This document shows positions 47,101 through 58,600 of a DNA stretch of 64,000 nucleotides, piece after piece. The stretch comes from Liolophura sinensis (lineage: Eukaryota > Mollusca > Polyplacophora > Chitonida > Chitonidae). Position numbers and translations under genes: made by a program. The notes beneath the pieces were generated by a model. The model saw only the letters and a program-made list of their open reading frames with translations. It was not told the DNA's origin and did not search any database. The first letter of the stretch is position 1. Each line of letters opens with the position of its first letter. The stretch is from positions 37,352,458 through 37,416,457 of the forward strand of contig NC_088300.1 of NCBI RefSeq assembly GCF_032854445.1, given 5' to 3'.

Positions 47101-50100
47101 CCAGTAGGATATCACCCTACCTTCCAAATACCTCTCAAAGTATCTTTCAAAAAGCAAAAAACTTCTGGAATCTGGAATAATGAGTGACTTGATCATGGGC
47201 GAAATCTTAGGTCATTTATTTTAAAGTTTGTTAGTAATTTGCTAAAGGACAGTGGATTAGACACTCCTGACTATGACATTCAATGACAATGACATAAATA
47301 AACACTTGTACAACTAGTGCAGTCTAGTACAAGGTAAAATACCTGATGGTCTTTTTTTTGTTGTTGTTGTGCAGACACGGAGTTCCGTGGGATGCTAAAT
47401 GATCTGAACCGATGCCCAGTGCGCATTGTGCGATGGTGCGTCCTATCAGAAGAAGAGAAAGAGAAATGTGAGGACATGCTGATGGCATTCCGTGCGAAGG
47501 ATTTGGAACCCGATTTGGATTGTGTATTAGGGGGTGGTACCGAGGATTGTGTCCGCATGATACGATATGGAGACGCCGATATGATGACACTGGATGCTGG
47601 CGATCTCTATCATGCTGGAAAGTATGTACATTATTTTCAAGTAGAGATAAGCAGCACTGCTCTTATGTGATACCCATGAATGTGCAGTTCAAGTTAGTCC
47701 TTGAAGAAAGGAGCAAAATGTCTCTGAGTACAGCAGGCTCTTTATACCAAATTACCTTTTTCTCTACCAGGTTTATCCCTACTTCAGTTTAACCGGGGGA
47801 GATGAACCTATGTGTAATTCCGTCACGGTCTTTTGTGTATTGGAATCAATGTTAAATGCTAAGGGTAGTATCAGTGGAGCATGTACAGACATTATATGCT
47901 CAAGGCCTGCATACCTGCACATCTAAAGCACAATGAGACAAGGAAGATCATGCATTGACGGTGTGCCATATGTGTTCATGCTAATTACATGTGGTGTAAA
48001 TTGGAAATATTCAGGACTTGGTTACTTGTGTAATATTCAGGCTTAAAAGAAAAGAACACACTTCTACAGCCTATCCCTTAAATTAAACAGCTATATAAAC
48101 TGTAAGGAATTCTGGTTTTTTGAGTTTTCGTGAGTTTGCAAAGCGGTTTAAACATTTTCCAGAATGCCAGAATGTGTCTGGAATGCCATGCCCTGAATAG
48201 CTTCTGCACAAAGCTAAGTGCAATGACTTATGTAATTTGTTAAAATGGCGACCTAAAGGAGACTTCTAAGACTTCAGTGTTTAACTATTAAATACCAGTA
48301 CTCGTATAGCAGGCACTTAAGCGTAACTCTTTCATTTAAGGTATAGGTTGTGCAAATGTGTTCTTTAAAAAGACAGAATTAGTAAGGTTCAAAAGTGCCA
48401 TGGAAAACTGTACCCAAACCACTGTTTTCATTTTTAGAACTTTTGATGTGCCATAAAAAGCATCTATATTAGAATAAAATAAGGTGGCCTATTTAGACCA
48501 CTTCAGTGTGATGTTCGATGTGGACACAGCTAGTTCACTGTTACCTGCCGTTAGAAGCACACATTGTATTGGACAAATTTATTTTTTTGGCATTCATGTG
48601 TCTCCTCCACAGGCCAGCTCTTTGGTAGTCTTCCTACCAAATTCACATCAGCAAGTGTAAATGGTTGAGTATCATTTGTACAATCTAACATTGTTTAAAA
48701 AAGTGTTTACATGTATACTTTTGTAATATCAGAGAACATGGCTTGGTGCCCATTGCCCAGGAGGACTATGGTGACATGACAGGCGGATTCTATGTTGTGG
48801 CTGCCGCTAGAAAACCTGATTCCTACCTTACGTTGTTTAACCTTAAAGGTAATTAATGTGTGTTTATTATACCCTCTGCAACAAAGTCAGGGGTGTATAC
48901 ACAAGCAGGTACAATTTCGTCAACGCAAGTTAGGTGCTCCTTCGATAGGTGTGAAAGTTGCATAAATCTTACCCATTATCTAACTCATGCATGCATGACT
49001 ACTTTCCACGTTATTGACATCCGTATTAGCGAAGTTATCCCCCTTGGTGTTCTTGGAGTTCTAAAGAAATGACTACACAACTCGTTAAATGTACTGCACT
49101 GGTTTCCTTCAAATTTTATATATGCTTTGCATATCACCCAAACTTGTCTTCATTTTCATGACAATCAGTTAAATATATACAAGGTATATGTACACATAGT
49201 GTAATGATGATTTGTAGTCACATGTATACATGTGGCCAAAAAGTCATTTTGATGACACATTGCATGGAATTGCAGGTCATTTACCTGAGGAACATTTTGA
49301 TGACACATTTCATGGAATTGCAGGTCATTTACCTGAGGAACATTTTGATGACACATTTCATGGAATTGCAGGTCATTTACCTGAGGAACATGCAAAAAAG
49401 CAGAACTTTGTAATATTGATTTACATACTTCTCTTTTGTCGAAATATTGCTTCAACTATTATCCTAGTATGAATGATTTTTCATAAAAACATTATTTAAA
49501 ATGCAACTTTTGATACATACTGTACAGTCTCCTAAATGTGGACAGGACCTGATTGGAAATGTTCTTCTTTTTGCAGATATTAACTTATTCAGGAAGCCAG
49601 TTGTACAACATGTATTGTTTGTCTTTGTTGTGGATTACTATAGCCTGCATGTACTTGTGATTTTGTTGACAGGGAAGAGGTCGTGTCAGGGGGGAGTCAG
49701 GACTGGTGATGGATGGTTTGTGCCTGTCAGCACTTTCATGGAAACCACGCAAATTCGACCGGAATCTTGTAATATCTTTGAAAACGTTGGTAGGTTCTGC
49801 TGATGATTGGTTATGCCCTTACCAGTTCTCACCAAATATGCTTACTATTAAAAGTTGTCATTTATTTTACTCAACATAGTTTAGCTTAGTGGGTGGAAAA
49901 CCTTCAACCAGCGACAAAAATTTGACATGAATGTCTTTAGCCACAGTTACATCAGGACAAAGTGGTGGTTCGGGCCAGCTCAGACAAATCTACTACCGGT
50001 AGCAAACAGAGGTGACCTAAACTTAGCCGGCTCCATTTAGGATGGCTCTTCTAGTCCATCAGTATTGGTTATTTAAATTAGAATGGCCCAGTTTAGTCCA

Positions 50101-52790
50101 CCATTTTTGTACATGTAAACTCAAAACAGTAGCTTCTGGCTCAGATACATACTAATTCCAGATGTGACCCGTGCAAGTTTGCAGCCAGTGTCAGCGAATC
50201 AAATATTAGATCTACTGATCGACAGATCATCGCGAGCAGCCATAAATTGGGGTGCTGAACACAGCCGCTCCAGAGCCAGACTTCCTCAGTCTGGCAAATC
50301 TACATGTGGGCCTACCCAGGTGTATAACCTCGACTATTTAGGTGCAGTGTTGAGGGATATATTTTCCAGCTTGGAACAGAAATAATGTGGGTGGGTTACT
50401 TTTGTTGTGATGTTGTCATAACCTCCCACTATTTGTCAAACTGTACTGGTATAAGAACTATTTTTAAAGGCAGCTGTATTACCATTTCAGGAGAGCTGTT
50501 TGCCCGCAGCTGTATCCCTGGTGCCCTGGAATACAGTTACAACCCAAAGGGTACACCAGTGAATCTGTGTGAAGGTTGTGCAGCTGGGGGGTACAGGAAA
50601 TGTCAACGCAACAACCTGGAGCTCTACTACAAAGCTACAGGTTCCTTCAGATGCTTAGTGGAAAGTAAGCCTGTTTTCTTTACAGTACAACAGAACAGTA
50701 ACAGAAATAACTGTGTGCATCTTCCACCTCTCCATTAAGTATGTTATTGAACCCTGCACACTAGATGTAATGGTCACCAGATAGGGGCAGTTATCTGGCT
50801 TATGCATACATGGTTCCCACTGTACCCTAAAATACTTTGAGATTACTTGAATTTGACCTTAGAAGTTGATAAAGAAGAATTTATTTCAGGATAAGTCCTT
50901 GAAAGTATTTGATTTCTCAATGTTCAATATCATATTGTGTTATGTTCCAAATGGTCAGTCAATAAATGTCCATAAGTCTATACAGTCTAAGGACATACCT
51001 GTATGTTTTGGTGCGCAAACCGCTACATGACAGCAAGCAGTTAAGATGTCATGCATTTGTATTAAGCCTTTGTATGTTAATTCAGGATTCCAGGTAGCTG
51101 GAACATTGTTGGAAGTCTTGCAATTGACAGAATAATGTGACGTTTTACCTCGATATCTGTGATAAATGTGATTTCATGGATTTTGTTTTTTTCAGATGGA
51201 GGTGATGTTGCTTTTGTCCGACACCTCACTGTTCGTATAAATACTGATGGTCGTAATGCGGCTATCTGGGCACGAAACCGGCGCTCTGATGACTATGAGA
51301 TCATGTGTAAAGACGGCAGCAGGAAGGCCATTGATCAGTACCCCTCCTGTAACTTGGGCTGGGTTCCATCGAACGTTGTGGTCACAGGAAGTATGATTCC
51401 TTATTCTTCTTTCATGTCACAAAGTAATGACACACTGAACTGACTCCCAAGACAACCGTTGTTTCCATGTCACAAAGTGATCACACACTGAACTGACTCC
51501 CAAGACAACTATTGTTCCCATGTCACAAAGTGATTACACACTGAACTGACTCCCAAGACAATCGTTGTTCCCATGTCACAGAGTGATAACACACTGAATT
51601 GACTCCCAAGACAACCGTTGTTCCCATGTTACAGAGTGATTACACACTGAACTGACTCCCAAGACAACATTGTTCCCATGTCACAAAGTGATTACACACT
51701 GAATTGACTCCCAATATAACTGTTGTTCCCATGTCACAGAGTGATTACACACTGAACCGACTCCCAATATAACTGTTGTTCCCTTGTCACAAAGTGATTA
51801 CACACTTAATTGACTCCCAATATAACATTTGTTCCCATGTCACAGAGTGATTACACACTGAACTGACTCCCAATATAACTGTTGTTCCCTTGTCACAGTG
51901 ATTACACACTGACTTCCAGTATAACCATTGTTTCAAAGTTTGCTCCATTTCATAGTGGACTGACTCCAATACGTACCAAAACTGCATTAGCTGGTCTTTG
52001 ATATTTCAGATTCATGATTGTGTTTTATTTTGTCATTTGGTCCAAGATAAGTGCATACATGTAGTTAAATCTGTAACGTTGAAATGTTTTCAGAACACAA
52101 GTCCGCAAGAGAGAGAGAGATCTATTGGAATCTTCTGAATTATGCTCAACAATTCTTCTCTACTGACAGGTAAACTGTTTTTAGATCCCCATCCTCATCA
52201 ACAGCCTTAATCCAGTAAAAGACAGGCCTGGACACTATGATACAAAGCCAAAAATTCCATGAAAAGACATTTATAACCTGGGCACTATCATGAATAATTT
52301 CTGTTTGCCCCAAACAAACATATATCCACCATGACATTGACCACATGGGTACAAAAAAAAAAAGGCTCAGAACTCAAATGAAGAACAATTTAAAGAAACA
52401 GATTGTTGTAAAATTGCTGTAGGTAATGTTAACCAATTGGTCAGTATGTAAACCACTTGTCGAGTGCAACAGTCTGATGTGTGGTCAACATAAAACATCT
52501 TTTGATCTCCAATCTGGTCGTCAACTGCTAATGTCCATTTTCTTTTTTTCAGCGACTCTGACTTTGCGATGTTTAGCTCGGGCATCAACCAGAACGACCT
52601 GCTGTTCACAGACGCTGCTGTGCGCTTGCTACAGATCAGCGAGGACAAGCAGGATTATAGGAGTTACCTGGGCGGAGAATTTCTGTCCATGGTGGAGAAT
52701 GTGGAAAGGTTTACCTGCAGTTCTTCTCACAAAACTATTGTAAATTTCTCACTTCTGTTTTTAGCCATAGCCTTCAAGTTTGTGTTATAG
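38117..52790 (+). CDS. Melanotransferrin-like bilobal transferrin with GPI-anchor signal
   Basis: Exons: 38117-38198, 39814-39976, 40766-40890, 41920-42021, 42958-43116, 45047-45231, 45841-46150, 47375-47621, 48733-48848, 49673-49789, 50491-50664, 51196-51390, 52094-52169, 52553-52790; 2289 nt, 762 residues. A signal peptide (about 1-24) is followed by two transferrin lobes. N-lobe ligands aligned to vertebrate transferrin: Tyr132 (FYYAVAVV), Thr157/Arg161 ([12 protein letters not shown]), Tyr238 (GYDGAFKCL) and His300 (ISSHIV) are kept; the Asp position is Glu100 (TLESG). The C-lobe keeps Asp (TLDAG) and Tyr (GGFYVVAA) but loses the anion Thr/Arg ([12 protein letters not shown]), the second Tyr (YYKATGSF) and the His (WVPSNVV). 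The C-terminus [20 protein letters not shown] looks like a GPI-attachment signal, as in melanotransferrin. Expected role: cell-surface iron binding through the N-lobe. Confidence 0.93.
38640..38745 (+). repeat. Short tandem repeat in transferrin intron 1
   Basis: About three and a half units containing ACTGCCACTTAGCACCGC and TTTTCAGGCAG. Confidence 0.85.
39378..39626 (+). mobile_element. Family 1 SINE
   Basis: Nearly full-length copy in transferrin intron 1. Target-site duplication TCTCAAGGGTTTG at 39365-39377 and 39627-39639. Confidence 0.9.
40227..40390 (+). mobile_element. MITE copy 3, internally rearranged
   Basis: Ends CTGTAATTCCTCAACCTTTT and AAAAGGTTGAATTAAA are inverted. The internal blocks match the MITE at 17538 in altered order. 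Right boundary approximate. Confidence 0.65.
40501..40719 (+). mobile_element. Family 1 SINE, 5'-truncated
   Basis: Starts GGAGTCTCTCACCAATG and ends in AAATAAATAAAT. Target-site duplication TACACCAGTTTA at 40489-40500 and 40720-40731. It lies 46 bp upstream of transferrin exon 3, so the insertion abuts the splice-acceptor region. Confidence 0.9.
41107..41366 (+). mobile_element. Family 1 SINE, full length
   Basis: GGGGCCTCCGTGTCTCAGTT head to AAATAAA tail. Target-site duplication TCATTCATGATG at 41095-41106 and 41367-41378. Confidence 0.92.
42172..42410 (+). mobile_element. Family 1 SINE, degenerate
   Basis: Recognisable A box (TCAGTTGGTTAGCG), GTCCAGCTCATG, and GAAATATTCTTGA plus AAATAAATAA tail, with many substitutions. 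Confidence 0.8.
43150..43265 (+). repeat. Imperfect tandem repeat in transferrin intron 5
   Basis: About four units of GTGCGTCCTGTTTTGTCTGTTC-like sequence, beginning 34 bp after the exon 5 donor. Confidence 0.8.
44365..44665 (+). repeat. 25-30-bp minisatellite in transferrin intron 5
   Basis: About eleven units of GATAGGCCTACTCCACAAA plus a variable A run. Confidence 0.95.
44935..45005 (+). mobile_element. Family 1 SINE 3' fragment
   Basis: Only the CATAATGTTGGCTGCAGTC ... GTGAAATATTCACGAG ... block remains, just upstream of transferrin exon 6. Confidence 0.7.
45320..45605 (+). repeat. Dispersed unclassified repeat (family D)
   Basis: Contains 'cttgtgtattggaatccgtgt', 'acacggaggatgttcc' and 'gcttgctaccaaacctc'. 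It lies in transferrin intron 6. Confidence 0.5.
47830..48025 (+). repeat. Dispersed unclassified repeat (family D)
   Basis: Contains 'cttttgtgtattggaatcaat' and 'ggtgtgccatatgtgttcatg'. A tail fragment of the same family is near 48590-48650. Confidence 0.45.
49245..49388 (+). repeat. 48-bp tandem repeat, three copies
   Basis: Three near-perfect 48-bp units (CATTTTGATGACACATTTCA ... CTGAGGAA) in transferrin intron 9. The unit is a multiple of three, so open frames arise without coding meaning. Confidence 0.95.
51414..51930 (+). repeat. 53-bp minisatellite, about ten copies
   Basis: Units share CATGTCACAAAGTGATTACA and CTGAACTGACTCCCAA. The array starts within about 25 bp of the exon 12 donor of the transferrin gene. 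Confidence 0.95.
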
Positions 52791-53005
52791 CTTCATCTGA
52801 ATTTTTTCATGAACATATAAAATTTTAGTAGAATTTGTGAAAAGAAAGAGTACGATTTTGTACATATCTACATTACATTGTGAAATGGAATTTTCTACTG
52901 TATCGCTGTACATATCATCTCTACTAGTGTGTATATACTTGCAGGACAAAATGAAAAAACATGCATTTTATATATTCTTGAATACATTCCCATTTATGTT
53001 GATGT

Positions 53006-53025
53006 AATAAATAGTTTTTAATAAA
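53006..53025 (+). terminator. Tandem poly(A) signals of the transferrin gene
   Basis: AATAAA at 53006-53011 and 53020-53025, about 215-235 bp after the stop. Confidence 0.65.
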
Positions 53026-53193
53026 TATTTGATTATATAAATGGTCAAAACTATAACGGAGTCTGTATAAAGCTTCTTGTTTTATTGTCTTCATTTAAGT
53101 GTCTTCTGAAAAGTTCAGAGGAAAGTCACGTTTGAGATCCATGTAAAACGTAGGCAGTTATTTCTGGCTCTCCAAAACCCCGCAAAACATGTT

Positions 53194-53454
53194 ATTTATT
53201 TATTTGATTGGTGTTTTACGCCGCACTTAAGAATATTTCATTTCTACGACGGCGGCCAGCATTATGATGGGAGGAAACCGGACACAGCCTGAGGGAAACC
53301 CACGACCATCCACAGGTTGCCGGAGACCTTCCCACTTACGGCCGGAGAGGAAGCCAGCATGAGCTGGACTTGAACTCACAGCAACCGAATTGGTGAGAGG
53401 CTCCTGGGTCATTATGCTGCACTAGCACGCTAACCGACTGAGCCACGGAGGCCC
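53194..53454 (-). mobile_element. Family 1 SINE, full length
   Basis: On the + strand it begins ATTTATTTATTTGATTGG and ends GAGCCACGGAGGCCC. Duplication CGCAAAACATGTT / CGCAAAATATGTT (53181-53193, 53455-53467) with one mismatch. Confidence 0.9.
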
Positions 53455-54129
53455 CGCAAAATATGTTGTAAATACAGAATAGAGATATCAACTTGGATAC
53501 AATAAAGCTTATCCCCAAAGTAATGGTGAACATCAAACTCGAGCAGCCGTGATATTTCGCTTATTGGCGCTGGATATACCCTGCACACCTGTCTCAGTTC
53601 TATCTACTAATAACAGTGGTGTCACCGTAGATGTCAAGAAGTCCTTGGAGGGAAAATATTTGTCTGGTTCTGGACAGGGCTGAGTGTATTTCACTCATTG
53701 CCAACTATAGTGTAATATCCCAAGTATGATGACAGGTTGATGCCATTTAGAGCAAAGCACTGGAAGAGAAAGAGGGTAGAGCAGGTGACAGTACTGCACA
53801 TCCAATCATTCGGAATAAAAGCAAACACTTGGATGTTTTTTTTTTTATTGCAACATGTGCTTCTTCAAAACAGCCTAATGAATTAGATAATGTGTACCAG
53901 TACTAACAATACAACGTCTAACAGAGGTTCAAAACCTGGGTATTTTTTAACCACATTGATTAATGTTTTGTCATTCTCTCTATCTGCCTCTGTCATGCTC
54001 AAATCGTCCATTTCCAGACTGCAAACCCAGCAAAACTCTGTGCAGATAGCTATCTTAGGGCAGAAATCTTAAAGAGGTTCCAAGAACAGTTTGGAAAATA
54101 CTCAGGATTTTTGGAATGAACCTCCGAAT

Positions 54130-54360
54130 GTAAATATGTATATTTGGGGTTTAACGATGTACTTAACAATTTTTCCATGCCGCTAAAGTGCTGCTGCCAC
54201 ATGAAACCCAGACCATCAGCGGGTTGCTGACAGATCTTCCCGAGTTCGGTTGAAGAGGAAGCCAGCATAAGCTGGACTTGAACTCAGCGACCTTGTTGAT
54301 GAGAGGTTCCTGCATCATTGCATTGCACTGGCAAGCAAACCACTGGGCCAGAAAGGCTAA
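54130..54360 (-). mobile_element. SINE, degenerate and chimeric-looking
   Basis: The 3' block (GGGGTTTAACGATGTACTTA read on +) is family 2-like, while the head (AGCCAGCATAAGCTGGACTT) is family 1-like. It is either an old hybrid or one SINE inserted against another. Confidence 0.6.
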
Positions 54361-54904
54361 TAAAATGAGAAGTACAGTGAGAGAATACAGTGGAATACAA
54401 GCAGCATTTACATTTAAGTGAATGAATCATGGATAATTCTTGAATTAAATATGAAAATACAAACTAGACATAAAAAGAAGTTTGGGGAAAAAAAATAGTT
54501 TTTCAACTATATATGACTAGTATATAAATATATATTTCAGATCCCACAAAAGGTGCTAAAGGTCAATTTCGTAACCATGGAAACCATAAAAAAAAACAAC
54601 AGATTATCACAAATTTGTGGCACCTCTGTATCTTATACTGGAGTTGTAGTCTGGACATGAAACTATACCTACAGTTAATCTCAGACTACAGGGAGATTAG
54701 CAGGTTGCCGTTACTTCCACACACAAAGAGTCGAGATCAGTAGCATTTAAAGTGGAGAAAATACAGGCTGGACAAGAGACTCTGAATGAAGGCACAAACA
54801 CCATCACACAATGTGTGGGTGTAAGCTATAGAAATAATAATAATAATACAAAAAAAACAGGAAATGTTTCAATCACAAAAGCCCATGATGACAGACAGCA
54901 GACT

Positions 54905-55130
54905 TGTAGAAATTTATTTATTTGAAAACAGGTTTTACACCATACTCAAGAATACTGGCTTACAAGAATATTATGGTGGGAGGAAACCCTTCAACCACCC
55001 ACAGGTTACTAGGCGACCAAGTATGACCAGAAAAGCAGCCAGAATGAGCCATATTTGAACTCACAGCATTAAGAGAGGCTAATGAGTCACTCTGCTGTGC
55101 AACCCCCCTAACCACTCACTCACGGAAATT
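54905..55130 (-). mobile_element. Family 1 SINE, degenerate
   Basis: Keeps ATTTATTTATTTG, TTTTACACCATACTCAAGAA and GGTGGGAGGAAACCC, with deletions. Confidence 0.7.
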
Positions 55131-55304
55131 TTGCACAAACACATGTTTGGGGAAGGGCGAGGAGACATGACAATCATTGTAGTTTATGTGGTGAAAATCA
55201 TACTGTTGATATCTGGCAAATAATCAAAGTACACTGGCAGTGTGTAATATGCCGTTAAACAACTTTTCATATGCTTGATTCAAATTCTGTTGTACAACTT
55301 TCTT

Positions 55305-55570
55305 GTTGTGTAACCCCTCCTGAACTCCCTCCTGTGTAACACCAACTCCCCCCTGTGTAACACCAACTCTCTCTGTGTAACACCAACTCCCCCCTGTGTA
55401 ACACCAACTCCCCCCTGTGTAACACCAACTCCCTCTGTGTAACACCAACTCCCCCTGTGTAACACAAATGCCCCCCCCTGTGTAACACCACCGACCCGCT
55501 GTGTACTCCCCCCCCCCATGTAACACAAGTACCCCTGAGTAACACCAATTCCCCCCTGTGTAACACAAAC
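55305..55570. repeat. 21-bp minisatellite next to the C1D 3' end
   Basis: About twelve units of CTGTGTAACACCAACTCCCC. It gives long - strand frames rich in Gly/Val/Leu/Tyr, which I treat as artefacts. Confidence 0.95.
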
Positions 55571-55645
55571 CTTCCTACCAGTTATAACCTCTGAAAACCA
55601 CAGTGCCAAATAAAAATGAGACATCTTCCAGATGCAGTGCCATGG

Positions 55646-58600
55646 TCAAACATTATTTTTTTCTTTCTTTTTTTTCTTCTTTTCTCGGTGACTACGTTTT
55701 ACTGGATTGTGATTTGTCTCTGACTTTCTCTTCAAATCTGGCTTCAATTCTTCCTCTTTAACCACAGGTGTGTCTTCCTTCGATTCTGAAATTTAAAGAC
55801 AGCAAACTTTATATTGTGGTATACAGCATTTCTTTGCTTCTGTTTTAAGTATTTCTTTTTCACTTCGCTAGTCATGAATCTGGTAATTTAAAATAATGAA
55901 CAGGCATAGAAAACCGGTCACCCTACATGACCTATGCAAGACATCAGAACATTCAAAGCTGAATTAAAAGGTCGAACTTTATTAAATAAATACATAGACA
56001 GATATTTTATAAGCGTGTATCTAAATGAATACTCTCTTCTCTTTACATCAAATCAGATTAGATCAGTGCAGTATAGCTATCCTTATAATTTCCTTCAACC
56101 ATTACTGGACGCAAACACCAGGTCATACCTGTATTTTGTACAGTGAAAAAAAATATAACCGAGCAATTTGTTCTACACTGAACAAAAAGAAAAACAAAAC
56201 ACTTTGGTTTTGCAATATTTCCCCATAGGTATGGCCCTATCTGTAGTATTCAATGATCTGTAAGGTCTTCCCTGGCACCCTTTACCCTCAGGTGTACAAA
56301 CGGCCACCTGTACAGTAGAAGTTTTGTCAAAAGGCACAATGCCACAAAACCAACAAGAACACGGCATCAGCATGCTCAACGTTGGCATGACCCTTAGAGC
56401 TGTCACCAGAGTCCTTAATGCTAACGTGTCAATGATTATTCGTCTCGAGAGACGTCCTGAAGAATTCAGCACGACAGTTAATTGCCCGCATGCTTGCCGG
56501 CGGCTTCCACTTCCGGGTAACATTGCAGGGTTGCACTTGGCCATCACACAGGAGTGGGAAAACATTCCGCAAGTCACACTTGACCACCTCATCAGGTCTA
56601 TGCATCGATGATGTGTAGCAGTGCAGCAGGCAAACGGCGGACATAACTCGGTATTGAAGTGCGTAATTTCCCAAACTGAGCCCACCCGTTTCCTAGCCTG
56701 CCTCAGTTTTACCATCAGATGTCCGTTTCCATCAGTCATGGAAATGTATCGCTAAGAGTCCATTGTATGTCTCGTTGAAAAATGGTATTGAAAGGAATTT
56801 GATAACCCAGTTAATTTTATCAAAATATCAGGTGTTGCATTTAAATTTTTGTTCTGTATAGTTGAATAACTAGAAGAATTAATTAGAAAGATGCATTAAG
56901 AATCATCCCTGTTACCTTTAACTGTGTTTTGAGCAGCTTGCCATAATGCACTTTTCACAAATCTTTTGGAAGCGTTTTTGTCCAGCTTTGGAGCGTTGAC
57001 TTTGTCCTGGATTTCTTTCACCCTGCCCATATAGGTGCGGATTCTATCCTGTGGATGGAGATAGAACACATATATAATTAGGGGGTATGATGAGGCACAA
57101 CAATCTGTATACATCTATATGTGTTTACATCTACATATCCCAGTCTTGTTAAATCTCTGAGCTTATGTGATGCCCACTATTCACCACAGACTATGCAAAG
57201 AATTTTGGACCTTTTCTTTCTTTTTTTGAGTGTCTATTTGTATATAATTTTTAAAGTTTAAACGGATGTATCATCCCGTTGTGTAAAAATATATACAATA
57301 ACCTGTCAGTCCTTGTGTAATTACACTGGGGGTTGCCAGGACTTCCCAGCCCAAAAGATGAGGGTCCATTAGACACTAGAAGCTTTAATATGCTTGTATG
57401 CTTGAGGTTTTACGGCGTACTTAACAATTTTTCAGTCATATGACGATAAGAGAGTGAGTGAGTGCTTAGGATTTAACATCATACTTAACAATTTTTCAGT
57501 CATATGACGACGAAGGAATCCATAGAGTGCATGTAATGTGCCTCCTTGTTGCAGGACGGATTTCCACCACTCATTTATCTAGTGCTGCTTCACTAGCAAA
57601 GGCAAGTAAGCAGCCCGCCCGAGCCATTATACTGATTCGGGTCAACCTGTCATTGCACTATCCCCTTCATGCTGAACTCCACGCAAAGACCTTACAACTT
57701 CCTCTTTTAAAGTCTTAGGTGTGACTCGACCCAGGATTGACCCTGGTTCTAGCACTCCCCGAAGCCGACGCTCTACCAACTGTGCTATCGGGGCCGGTTA
57801 GTTGCATGATAAATACAGGCCCTGAACTGGTGGAAACTTTAGGGGTAGTAAGAGGGCATTAGAGGCAGTAACGAATGGATACATATATGTAAACAATGCC
57901 TATTTATAGAAGACTTCTAACATGTTTATTTTTGGCTGTATACCTGCGCCATGATTGTACCTGTAGTCACATTAACAAAAGCTGGCAAAAAACAATGATG
58001 CTGAAGGAGATTCACACCAATGTATTATGTCTAAATTTTATAAATATGTCTATCTTCAAATTAATCACTGTTTTGCCAGAAAATGTATGATAATTATTTC
58101 CTCTGCATGCAGTGCTCAGCTTTTTTTCCCCTTCCCTTCCTCTCTCTCAGATTTTTAATTTATTTCTTCTCCCTTCAAGAGAGGAGTGGTATGCATCGGA
58201 TGACAACCATTTCTAGTTCATCCCTGGAAACTCACCAGTTCTTGCTTGATGCCGTGATCCTTAGGGTTCTCTCCACAAGTGTTTAGGTACACTGAAACAA
58301 AAATCACCAATGATAAATCATGCCAAAAACACCATATGTGACACCCCACCCAGTCACACTGTACTTAAACTGGGCCAGCCAGTCATGTTTCCTTGCTCTA
58401 ACCTCTTAAAGCTAAGCGCCAAGCGATGCCTATTTTAAAGTGGAATGGTAGTAGTTTGAACACTGTACGGGGTTCAAATGGGGTAACGAAAGTGTCAACA
58501 TGGTATAAATAAGGACTTTATTTTTTTAGGCAACACCAATTTTGATTGCTAAAATTGTTATTGTTTATCTTTTTTTTATTCTGAAGACGTTCTGGCATAG

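Larger units (their letters stand above)
52791..55645. other. Intergenic region between transferrin and C1D
   Basis: Tail-to-tail interval. It holds the transferrin 3' UTR with two AATAAA signals, one intact and two degenerate SINEs (all - strand) and a minisatellite next to the C1D 3' end. No further gene seen. Confidence 0.7.

Noticed and set aside
55224-55624. Three overlapping - strand frames of about 100-114 codons rich in Gly, Val and Tyr
   Set aside because: They are translations of the 21-bp minisatellite.
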